DNA of 64,000 nucleotides from Phoronis australis (Eukaryota; Phoronida; Phoronidae): NCBI GenBank assembly GCA_002633005.1, contig NMRA01000653.1, forward strand, positions 1 through 64,000, read 5' to 3'. The translations under genes were made by a program, and so were the position numbers. Below, in pieces: positions 36,401-47,722 of this stretch. The notes under the pieces are model-generated. The model saw only the letters and a list, made by a program, of their open reading frames with translations, was not told the DNA's origin and did no database searches. Within the stretch, counting starts at the first letter, position 1; the number at the start of each line of letters is the position of its first letter.

Positions 36401-37151
36401 CCACTGCGTATGTCACAATGAATGAGAAAGAGTACAAAGAGAAGCTGAATAATATCCTCGCTGACAAGTCAAAGTTTGAGAGTATAAATCGTAACACCGT
36501 AAACAGTCTTAAGAAAGAGCTAAACCGTTTCATTACACTAGCTAGTGTTGACAAAAAGTATTTCAAAATTGTTAAGGGTGATTTTTCAGAACGATACTTA
36601 TACGGTAACCATAAAACACATAAGCCAGGGTACCCTTTAAGTGCCATCCTTTCTCAAGTGTTAACCCCTACCTATGAAATTGCTAAAACATTAGATAAAC
36701 TTATTAAACAATACTTACCTTATAAGTACAATGTCAAATCTCGTGATGAATTTTTAGATTTGTTAAGATCTATTGACGCAACACTAAATTCCTATCCTGT
36801 ATATCTTGACGTTGCAAGTTTATTTACTAACGTCCATCTTGTCGAAACTGTACAAATTATAATATCTTCAATGTTTAGCCATGTATCAATGGCTCCCCCG
36901 TATTCCTACATTGCACTATAAAAGTGCCTTTTAGAAACATCGATGGCAAACTGTATTTACAAACCAATGATGTATCCATGGGATCACCCCTCGGACCATT
37001 TTTTGCTGATTTTTACATGTGCAACCTTGAAAGTAAGGTTATTGATAATCTTCAAGAAAAGCCGAGCATGTACTGCAGGTAAGTTGATGATATTTTTATG
37101 ATTTTCAACCATCATATGCTGATAGAGATCAAAATCGAACACACAGACACA

Positions 37152-37201
<50 letters not shown>

Positions 37202-40200
37202 CATTTCACTTTACTTCCGTTTTCTATTGAGAAATTGAGAAAGGATGTGATTAAATCAGAATACAGTAGTTCAGTCAATCCATTATTGTTGTTTTATTTT
37301 AATAAATCTTTGGTCCATCAACAGTACCTTTCAGAGGATCTTAATCACCTCACTTAATTTCAAATTTATTTTCTACCCAGATTATATGAAATGAAAGTAC
37401 GTTTGCAAGTTACCCCATGTAAGTTCTCGTATGTGAACAACACAGTGTGTGAGCATAGTCTATTACAAAAATACCAAAAGGATGACAAAGCTGAAGGTGT
37501 ACACAAAAGAATCAAAGCAGGTACGTACATGTATGTAACCTACAGGTTGGCAAACACGACCGCGCGTTCTGTGTTTGTTCAACAAAATGAGTGGTACTTT
37601 TGTGTCTTGTGATTTCTGTCCATTTTTTATGAACAAGGCATGTACCGATTGACATTCAGGCTAGGTACTGTGACCACGATGTATGGTACAGGTATAGTCT
37701 TAAGAGCTACAAGTCACACCAACGGATTGGTGCGCACATATAGAAAATGTCCAGCAGGGCTCTAGCAACTGTAAAGTGCTATAGTTAATACCTGAGAAAG
37801 ACATGTATCTTATCTTGTCTTGTAGTTCAAACCACGTGCTCGCGTCGATAAAATGGCGGTCACTTGTGAATGACTCCTCAATCTTGTCACCTGACAGTGT
37901 CCATGCGCCTAAAACGTGACACGAAGGTCAATGGAAAGTCAGCTGCAGTCATTCTAACACATTTATGTTCAAAGAAGGCGATATTTTAAGATAAATGCTA
38001 AAGTGCCTGTGCACATGTCACCTACCAGATTTCTCGTGTGTTTGTTTGTCATATAGACATGAATATCTACTTAGGAAGCTACAGTTCAAACATATCGTTT
38101 GGCTTATAACAATGTTTTTGCGCCTTCAAGGACACCGAGAAATTTAAAATTGATGTGATTTTTCCGAAGGTCCATAACAAATGTCAAAAAATAAATAAAC
38201 TATATACAAGATGAACTTTACCTCTGTTTCTTAAAGACATATTTAAATTGGTTAAAGAAGCAAAAATATGTTTTAAACAATTCCTGAGGAAAATACCATG
38301 TCGCAAGGACTAATATAGAGAAATCCACTTTCCCTGTGACTGCCAATATTTCCAAAACAATCACAAAACTCACGGTTTTTGAAGTACGCGTGAAGGAAAC
38401 ACTCTGTTGTTACCACAGAATTTCTAATCTCTCCCCGCGCTTATGGTAAATGCACGCATGCGCTTACAGTCAGTTCCTTGACGTCAGATTTTCCATGTAA
38501 GGGGAACATGTTACGTCTATGTCTTGCCATACAAAATAAGGAGACGTGCTTTGCCGTGGGGAAGAAAAATCGACAAAGTGTTAAACAGGTGACAGATCTT
38601 TTTTGAAATTTGAAACTAAAAGAAAATGCTTTGATATGAACAGACATTAAAATAGCACTGCGCGAGGTTTGTGGTATGACGTTGTATCTCCTAGCGTGCG
38701 CGGTGTAAAAAGGCCGTTTCCGATTTCGGGAACAGAACGAAGGACTGCTCGAATGAAAAGTTTGATAACGGGAGTATTTTTTTGAGTTTGAAGGGATGTG
38801 AGACATTGACAGTCCCCTAATGTGTAATTCATGCGCAACAGGTAGCTTACTTTGATGTTTTAATCAGGGTGATGCATAATTCGCCGAAAAGCTCCCGGAG
38901 TATAGACCTTCACAGTTTCTACAGGCTAGCTAGAGACGGTAGTCAGCGTCTAATATAGCATGCGCTAAAATTACAAAAGAAGGGAGGCGGAGTCGTCGGA
39001 CACACTTATCGAGTGTTTCTGGCAGTCTGCTTTCCGTAACAGGTATTCTATTGGATTGGGATTGGATTAGCAAACTAAAATATAGCTCCAAAACGTAACC
39101 GTGTAAATTATGAGCTCGCCCGGTAAACATTGTTTAGTGATCGGATGGTAGACACGAAAATTTCTATTGAATGACGGAAGCAAACAGCTTTGGATAGTCT
39201 GACGCGCAATGCGTCTCTTAAAGGTATTGTATATCGCAATACCCACAGGAAGTGGTGGCGTGTATACGGGAGAAATAGAAATGTTACGCGTGATTTTAAA
39301 TAACAATGACCGCTACACGAGGTTTTTTTGACCTCCTGTTTGGCGACCTCAGAATTCATTTGGCGACCTGAGATTTTCTCTAAGTCACATTTGGCGAGTT
39401 TATGTCAAGATACTAGTGTCGAGCACTGTGCGGGGTTTCAGTGTTTGAAAAATTATATTTGGGTGCCAATATCACCCACGATATCATATATTCATCAAAT
39501 CCTGGCGATCATGCAAACGCGTTTTGTGCGTGAAAATGAAGACTTAATGAAAAGTTGAAGTTTTCGCATTTGGAATCGAGTCCATTTTAACTGTTCAATT
39601 CACAAAAAACGTCCTGCTAACAAACGTCCGCTTTTTCAACTACATGTAAATAATACGATTCTATCATCACACCCAAAAGCGGTGTTGATTGGCTGCATAG
39701 ACTTGCATTGCCGATAATTTTGAGTTTATGTTAAAGCAAGTGAAAAGATGCTATTCGAAATAACCTTTGATATCGGAAATATATGTATGTAATTAATCTT
39801 TGAAATTTCTTGGACGTCCTATCTGCATTCTCTGAAAATGACTCAAACCACCTACCCTGACGAATCTGTCAGAGTTCCGTAGACGCAATGAACTGAGCAC
39901 CTACTTCGCTTGTAATACATGGCGATATATCGCAGACGTGCGTGATTTTGAAATTCTCGACGTTCTCGAATCCACGGAACACACATCTAATCTCACCTTG
40001 TTTCTTTTCCACATTACAGTGTGTGTCATTTCTAGGGTTGGAAAGAATTTGTAGTTCGCTAGTGTTTGGAGGTGTTTCTAAGTCACGTGCAGTAAGTTAC
40101 CAGCCGGGTCAAAGCAACTTATTGAGCCTGGCATGCTTTGTGAAAACCCGAAAACCTGGTAATTACGCAAAATTTCTCGAGGTGTCGCCATGCATTACAA

Positions 40201-43200
40201 GCTAAATATGTAATCACACTTGCTTCAATCGCAAGAATCTTATGTCTACCTGCCTACCTGGTCAAGATTGACAGTTTTTTGCAGCAGGTGGTTCTGTAGC
40301 AGCTTCAGTGGTAAAGGCTTTCTCAAAAAATTTGGCGATCTGGGTCTGAGACCGACAAGCTTTTCTAGAGAATTGACACGTGCGATGGCGCCAATATTGC
40401 ACGCTTTAAAAAATGTAGAATTCCATAGGCAATTTTGGTTGGTCTTAGTTTATCCTAGGAATTCGTATGAATGGTAACACACGATTGATTAGAATTCAAT
40501 AGCTTCAACATACCTTCAAGGTAACAGAGAACTGGTTTGAAGTGTTTTCTGTAGTCCCGTTTGCTGTAGTCCTGATCCTTCCACGCTTTGAACCACTCCT
40601 TCATTTCCGCAATTTGATCTTTCACCGTAGGTTGTTTTTTTACCTGGGCAAATGAAAATGAGCACTGTATAAGCGCACGAGGGCTATGTCCTTACTTGGT
40701 AAAGTATGGATACGAGTAAAAGCTCTGATGCAGGCAATAAAGTTATTGAAATATTTCAGAAAAAAATCGAGAATTTAAGGGTGGACTCAATTCCAGGGCC
40801 TATGGAGGAATCCGTGCCCCGTTGCATGAATCAATCCCAAATAGGGCTCAACTAGTAAGTTTTCTGCATATTTTCTGCGTTCGCAGATGTCAAATTTTTC
40901 TGTTGCTTTATCTTTATTATGAGTTAGTCGTCGTCCATAAGGACATCTTTAATAATAGAACAAAAAACTGAGCCCTTAATTAAGTCATTAAGATTAGAGA
41001 CTTAGTCCTTAAATTAGATGCGTTGCATGAAAAGATCCCTAGTTAATTTCGACAATAGTGAGCGTTCAGCATAGAGAACTGTCTAGATTTGCATCAGCGT
41101 CTAAAATTAACTCGAGCAGCATAAGAAGAGACTATCTGTGTTTTCACAAGCCCAAAAATATGCAGTAGATTTAGAAACATTAGTTGAGTCCCTAATTGAG
41201 ACTGCTTCATGCAACCATGCACTGGTTCCCTGGACTAGAATTTAGTCATCAGCTATGTACAGTACAGGTAGCATTTCCGGCACGTGGCCAATCCCACGCG
41301 GTAGAAACCATAAACGAGGCAAGCGCATGATGTCGGTAGGTCGCAGCAAGCTAATCAAATACTGTAAGACGAGAAAATCAGACGTTGCGTAATAACACAG
41401 ACTGATCCCTCAGAATATCTTGTCATATGGACGTCGGTCCATGTGTTCTGATACCACCCTCTGGATCGGTCAATATTTATGAAATGTCAACCACGGAATC
41501 TGTCCAAATTATGTATGGGGCCTGCAGTTGACTGACCAGCCATGAAATGTCGCATTCTGCCCGGACATATGCTGTACATGTAGGTCGCTATTTGCGTTGT
41601 GACCAATAAAACGGCTGAAACCATGAACCCTGACAACCGTAATTAAGCGACCAAAATATAAAACCTGGTAAAAACACACTGTTAGGAGACAAAAATCAGA
41701 GGAAACTCATCCTTGATCGAGAAAGGAAATGAATGCAGAACGATTGCTCTACCCTCCATCGGTCCATAGTCGTACGGTAAAGAAATCCCCATACGCATGA
41801 TAAGTAACAAAGGAGGCGGTATTTGTCACCTGGAAATAACATAATGTGTATGACCTGGAATATGACGTTTTGGCATGTCTGGCAAACTTAAGGATAATGT
41901 CGCTGTACAAATGGTCATTATAGGTCCATTTATTCAGCGACATTACCCGAATGACAGTTGCAAATTCAGATTCGGACAACTGAATTTATTCAACTTACAG
42001 CGTAAGGTACTTCAGGGAATGGTATTTCTTCAACGGCACCCCATTGTTTGCTCTTCGTGCTGGGCATGCGCAAACCATAGTCGTTGTGTCTCGTTCTGAA
42101 TTCGACGCCATTCAGGACAGCAACAAACTCTCCCAGCCCCACTGTGCGGATGTTGTTGGCGTGGTCGTGTACGGAAGCTACCTTTCTGCCCACCCACGTA
42201 TCTGCGTGGTAAGTACGCGTGCCGCCGCCACCTATCCGGACTTGCTTAATGCCTAAACATTCACGAAAAACAAACATCACCAGAAGCATTGGTTGTACAT
42301 GTACACTGGAATTGCACTTTTTCTCCAGTGCAGCAAGTGTTATGAAATCACCAGTTTAAGGAGCTGAGAGTTTTATGAAATGTTTAGATTCAACAAATTG
42401 ACTGCGTGATAGATGTTTGACTGAACCAAAACACGCCTTGAACGAGGTACTCAATTCAGTGTAACTGCACGAGCAATGGTTTTGGTATGCTAAGAGCTCA
42501 TTCCTACGGTGACTCAAGAATGTCATCGCACGTTTCTTTATTAATTGTCTCGAGATCCCGTGAAACTTTTCCTCGGTGAGTCGCTGTACGTATACAGTGG
42601 TCTGGCGCGTCGCACTGCCACGTCATCTGGATCGACTGCAGAAAGAATAATTTGCAGTTTTTCGTTTCACCACTAAGCCATACAGTGACACATTTTTGGT
42701 GCATGTATCTATAACCATATTGCTGCCCTGACATCGATATTTGTTGGTCTATAAAACCAATGACATCATCACTGTCTAAATAACTGCTACGACGTGCGAG
42801 CCCTAGTCTTGACACCAAACGCAGAAGATGCTAATAATGATACCAAAACGATGCCTGCGCTTGTCAACACTTTCTTTTTGCGACAGCCCTAAGTTGAAAA
42901 GATCTCTAACAGCTTCATCTTTATCCAAATTGGAATTTCCTTGGTAACAGAAAACCAGGCCTATCATGTGAGACCGATTTTGTAACAATAAGAGATCTAA
43001 TTCCATTTTTGTTTTTCAGCCAGCAAAACTTTCGTCTAGTAGTAGTGCAGTTTTAAGCGAAAAGCGTATTTTTAAAATCATCCAATTAATATCAGAGATA
43101 TTAACATCGGACACTTAAATCTGTCGTGCCGTGATCAATCTGAGTTCTGCCCTTTCCTCAGATCATCCTCTCTGAATTATTGTTGACAGGTGGAAGTTAT

Positions 43201-45104
43201 TGACAAAAGCGTAGTCATTGATGTTTTGTTGCAGCTACGATGCGTCATGAGAGCTCTACTGACTGTGTGGGTCAAGACTGGAGACGACCTTGATTATCAT
43301 GAATGAAACATTGAAATATCTTGCTGTTGAAAAATCTCCTTGTTCGTATTGTTACTGTCATTTACTTTTCTTCGTTGAGACCATAAGCGTTATGCCCGGT
43401 TTCACGCCAGATCGGATCGCATTTGCTCGTACAAACGTTGAAAGTTAAGTCTTTTGTCTTATTGCGTTAAATGTTGAAAAAATTCCAGTGCAACTGCCAT
43501 TTGAATTATTTGATAAAATGAACTGCCCATCAGTGTCTCATGGTCCAAAGAATGGGGTTTTAAGGAGGCGCATTTGCTTCAAATTATTTTTGGAGTACAG
43601 TATGAGGAGGTCCGGCCATCTTTTATTATTATTATTAGTTTTGCTGGAGCGGTGCCGGCTCAACTACTTTTCGGTAAAGATGACGTCGAAATATTAGTTT
43701 ACCTGGAGAACATTTATTTTCTTGTACAACTTGCCTGCAGCCCATATTATATGCTGTTGTACAAGAAAGATTCTTGATCTACTTCGTCTGTTCCTTTAAC
43801 AGATTCAACAGTGAGACACAAGTACGCAGCAATTTTAAACTGTTTCCATTAAAGTTTGAGGGCCACTCGCGGGTTTCTGAGTTTTTGTCCAATTCCAACT
43901 GAGGCTGACCGGCCCACAGGTCTTTTTCTTTTATTTTTTGTTGCGACGTTTTTTTTTGCTTTTTTTTTAATCACCGAAAGACCCCCTTCGTTGTGTACCC
44001 TCCTGTCCACATCCTTTCGACGCAACGAATTTTTATCCCAAGAAGTTCGAGTATTCGTTGTGAAAACCATGATTTACTAGATAAGACCGGTAGGGATTTA
44101 AAAACAGACAGTGTTGATAGGCATGTCAAGATAAGTAAGCGAGGTCTCTCGCGGTTCCGAAATAAATAAACAACGATTTCGAGATACTGATATGCCGAGA
44201 TAATTAAGTCGGAATCTCAAGATCCTGGGATAATTAAAAAAAGAATGCGCGATGTCATCTTTGTCTTGTCGAAACATTTCCATCTTGGTTCAAGTGTCAT
44301 GGGGCCAGTTTCACGAACGGTGGCACGAGACTTATGACCGAACTTTGATCTTACTCTCACACAACTATTCTAAAAGGTAATTATATGTCACCTGAAAAAG
44401 TGTAAGTATGTTAAAATGTGCCCAGTGTTATTGAGATCGTTTTTGTGAATGGTTCCAGACAGTGGGACGCTCATTACTTGGCTAAACTTTTGTTCAAAAA
44501 CTGCCAACTGGGGGCGTATAAGAACAAATTTTTGTCTGGTTCCCTAAGTTAGTTTTCATGAAACATCACCATGGGTTGTGTTCATAAGATTTTAAACTCT
44601 TGATAACAAAAGAGGTTATCAATGGAACCGAAGTTTTTATACGCATATGCATTGGCGGCACACCATAAGGGATTGGGGGGCCATACCCCTCCACTTTTTT
44701 TAGTTCTGCACCGCTCATGATCTATGAAAACGAAGTTCTTGTACGTACATGCTTTTTATCGCCACTGCATTGATGTAACGATTAAACATAAACCTAAGCA
44801 GCACGTGGTTCTGTTTTTATTTTCCTTTCGCGATACGAAAGTGTAAAAGGAACAGCCGTTAGTTTGTACCTATTACTTCACCTAAAATTTTTATGCTCAG
44901 ATAAGTTGGGAATTGTTTTCATAAATAACCTGAGTCGCCCTCTGATCGTATTCTTTCTTCGATGGCAAGTTGTTGCAGAATCAATTGGCGTGCTAGAGAC
45001 TTGATGACGTCCGTCTGTTTCTTGTCCACGTCATTCTTGCTTATGGCCGCCGGTGAGCACATGCCCACCAGAGCAATGACAACTGCCAGGATTGAGAGCG
45101 ACAT
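30486..45104 (-). CDS. Gene B: secreted ~641-aa paralogue of gene A, 11 exons
   Basis: Minus-strand exons, 5' to 3': 45104-44930, 42252-41999, 40643-40514, 36290-36017, 35103-34979, 34537-34425, 33474-33337, 32438-32274, 31877-31709, 31395-31274, 30746-30486 (1926 nt). All junctions keep AG/GT and phase, with no stop, so the gene looks intact. It differs from A by a few residues: LAVVIAL in the signal peptide, ECKRGKC in place of DCPRRGKC in exon 7 (one codon shorter), and the start of exon 5, where CAG became CAA across the splice, leaving Gln unchanged. The last exon keeps GEHSH, NGHAH and CDGSKKCWDGHG. It is divergently arranged with gene C over a 2.6-kb spacer. Function is not recognised; secretion is inferred from the signal peptide, and metal binding through the HxH pairs is speculative. 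Confidence 0.87.
36300..37140 (+). pseudogene. Penelope-like reverse transcriptase fragment in intron 3 of gene B
   Basis: The plus-strand frame runs from RILTKELCIAAKQLRDNDD (near 36315) through an open stretch to about 36920: YGNHKTHKPGYPL, PTYEIAKTLDKLIKQYLP, SRDEFLDLLRS, and YLDVASLFTNV. After a frameshift it continues with VPFRNIDGKLYLQTND, SMGSPLGPFFADFYMCNLE and VDDIFMIF. The catalytic block has a stop (TAA, 37080-37082) where the Tyr before VDD is expected. The similarity ends at a CA/TA microsatellite; the C-terminal endonuclease part is not visible. It starts within about 20 bases of the acceptor of exon 4 of gene B and is antisense to that gene. Confidence 0.8.
37139..37202. repeat. 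(CA)n-(TA)n microsatellite
   Basis: A run of ACACAC with a few interruptions changes to ATATAT at 37187. It truncates the Penelope-like coding similarity. Confidence 0.9.
37203..37720. other. Sequence between microsatellite and unit 1/2 breakpoint, unassigned
   Basis: Contains a 73-codon plus-strand frame (37391-37612) with KVRLQVTPCKFSYV and HSLLQKYQKDDKAEGVHKR, whose family I do not recognise. The interval is absent from unit 1, so it was probably part of the deleted Penelope-like insertion or of a nested insertion. Confidence 0.35.
38404..39359. other. Intronic block nearly identical between genes A and B (copy in B)
   Basis: Partner of 10700-11655, in intron 3 of gene B. Length is exactly preserved over 919 bases. 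Just after it, gene B has a short local duplication (ttggcgacct repeated near 39350-39370) that A lacks, showing that indels resume at the block edge. Confidence 0.55.
42504..43006 (-). pseudogene. Decayed integrase-core-type fragment (intron 1 of gene B)
   Basis: Counterpart of 14793-15186. The readable parts are DKDEAVRDLFNLGLSQKES, RRHRFGIIIS and, in another frame, VSRLGLARRSSYLDSDDVI followed by GFIDQQISMSGQQYGYRYMH. Some positions (LGLARR, YGYRYMHQK) are closer to the family pattern than in the unit 1 copy. Frameshifted and truncated. Confidence 0.55.
44110..44245. repeat. Degenerate ~35-bp tandem repeat, unit 2 copy
   Basis: Same array as 17825-17998, with about one repeat fewer. Contains gagataattaagtcggaatc and tctcgcggttccgaaataaa. 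Confidence 0.5.
44649..44722. mobile_element. Small GCATKGGCGGC MITE, unit 2 copy
   Basis: Paralogous to 18378-18471. Ends GCATTGGCGGCACA and CTGCACCGCTCATGATC; the central hairpin is partly lost. Confidence 0.4.
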
Positions 45105-47722
45105 CTACAATCGAAACCATTAATATGGGATAAAAATATGCGTGAAATCAGGAAAAATCTACTTTTTAAAATCTCATTCATTATGTCGCTTGATCAAAGA
45201 AAAACTACGGATGTTATTTTTAAGTCAAATTGCGATAAACTGCATGTAACTCCTCATTTTACTGAAGGCGGAGCAAAATTTCGTATTCTTGGAAAACAAA
45301 AACGGAAACTAAATCAAGGCAGGTTAAAGTTATACAAAAACGTATTCCCGCAGTTGCCGAGAACACAAGCACTTCTCTCACCTTTCGCCTTCCGAATGAT
45401 AGCTCTCCAACATGTTCCCTGCAATAAAGCGTCACGTGAGCGTGATCCCACACTAATCGCAGCCGCCCATCATAACACTGAGTTTTGATAATTGTGATTA
45501 AATTTCAGGGGCGTCGCCGTCATACATGCAAAGAAGCACGTGCCTATTACAGAATTGGGCGAGGCGAGAAAAATTCGAGACTGCGCGTTCTCTCAGATGC
45601 TGTAGGCTAGCTATAACTCTAGCCTGCTCGCAAGCAGACTAATTTTTTCCGTTTGGCTTCTAGTTGTAGAATGATTTACTAATTGAAAACCTTAGACAGA
45701 TTTCGTGAAACACGGGGCTTATCCGTCCGTACATTCCGTGTTTAGTCAAAAGACAATTAACTATTCGCGACACTTACTTGTAAGAACTGGTTCCTAGCAC
45801 GTAGAATTTGCTCAAGTGTTATATATGCCTAGTTATTCTCAATATTTAATAAAATGTTCCTACTTAATATCATCCGTGAGTGTTAACATTATTCAGCGAA
45901 TTAAAATTCGCTGCCATAAAGAATGGGATCTTGTCTGCAGATAAAGTTCAATTTGTGCATGCACATGTATGTGTACATGTACACATACGCGTGTGAGATT
46001 TTCTTCATATTTGTCAATAAAAGATTTAAGACACGTCTAATAATCAGCATGTTGGCACCATCATTGTTTTCGTTTTCTCTACTACCATTACGCTCGCCAT
46101 TATCGAGTAAAGTTAGTCCTAATCCAAACGTAACCACATCGGAACGCATGCGCCGTGAGAACTGACATCTGGTCACGTGGCTTATATAAACTGTCAAAGA
46201 TAAACTATCACGACCTACGCCTACAGTAGGATTATATATCCAGGTAAGGTTGGGTTTGTATTTGATGAATTGTAAGTTTAGCAAAAGTTTTGAACAATAA
46301 CAATGCTGTTGACTTCCATTTGAATCTCAGTGCACAAAGGTGCTGAAAGTGCCTTACACAATGTATAAAATTGTACACATGATTAAGACTGATGATTTAA
46401 CCTCTCCAAAGGCAGTCTATAGTCGAATTTGGAAATTTAAGATTGTGATGCGTCGATGATATACGCTCCTTTCAAGGCTTTCAAAAAATTCTACCAAACA
46501 TCGGTGAATGTATTTTCCTACCCTTGTTCACTACAAGTCTCAGTAGTTTCAAATCACTTTCACTGACGAAACTTACGATTTAAAAAAATAGTGCTCTGTG
46601 CTCACTTTCTGCAGAAGTAAGACTGTAGACAATATCTTCCAAAGGCGTAAAGTAAAAGCCTGAAAAAACTAAGCTCACGTATTCGCTAATTGTATGCATG
46701 TCCTGTAAGACCTGGTTACATTTGACTGCGGTACCAAGTAATACCTGCGACAGATAGGATCATCTCACAATGGGATGACACGTACGCGACACAAGAACAT
46801 GGCCGGGTGGACAATTGTTTCCCCTTTGAATGTCCATAGCTCAAAGTTTAGATTTTTCGCAATTTTGTGAAAATGTCACTTCCGCCAATAAAGTTTTACT
46901 TCTTGCAAGAGTTTATTTTTATTCCGTTTATTTTTGTTTTCGTCTTTCATCGTGTGTTGTTGAATTTCAAGAGATATGAAATGAATCTAATTTGTGCAGA
47001 CTGATACCCTCATGTTTTCAAACAAAAATGTTTTAACACAACGAGACAGTGGGGTATAACCGAAACCTAAAATGGAATCGAAGCGACATAGAGCTCCATT
47101 TCTGGGCTCGTTTGCATAAAAGTTGGGTAGCAGCAATGACAACGCATTGGCTTACGCATCACGTGTCTGAACAATATACTAATTGCCGCCTCGCAACAAT
47201 TTATTCAGGGGATACGTTTTGAAGTTTCTTGCATCCCAAACGGGGCAGATGAACTTTTTCTCTTTCATTATACCGCCCTTGACTACCATCGTCTAAAACA
47301 AAGTGTCTATCTAAATGACGCAAATGACGTTAACTGACACAACTTTAAGAAACTATATTTTAAGTTACATTTCGCCCTGTTTAGCTGTCTAAAAATAATA
47401 TCGTATTGGGCATTGAATATTAATAGAACCAGTCTCATAATGTTCCTTGTAGTGAAGATTCCATTCCGTTACAATCATAAACGGTTAAACTGTCGGTGTC
47501 CAAACAAAACTTTATCGGGGATAGCTAAACCTGAAATTGTGAATGGTGCATGTATTGATTACCTGTGGGTTGAGTTCATAGGAATGAGAATCCTGTCACA
47601 GTAAGGAATGTGATGAGACCAATTTTATAAGAGTAAGTACATGTAAAGGGTTTAATTCCATTTTTGTCTTCAGTCAGGCTGGAATACAGCTTTACATTCT
47701 TCTAATTTCGTATCGCATTTAG
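45105..47722. promoter_or_regulatory. Head-to-head spacer between genes B and C
   Basis: 2618 bases separate the divergent start codons of B (minus) and C (plus), and both sides probably include untranslated first exons. A palindromic run catgtatgtgtacatgtacacatac is near 45964-45988. The same spacer occurs between A and psi-C with moderate divergence. Shared control of B and C is plausible but not shown. No other gene seen. Confidence 0.45.

Noticed and set aside
37391-37612. Possible Penelope C-terminal endonuclease
   Set aside because: The residues do not show a GIY-YIG-type pattern I can identify; left as unassigned.
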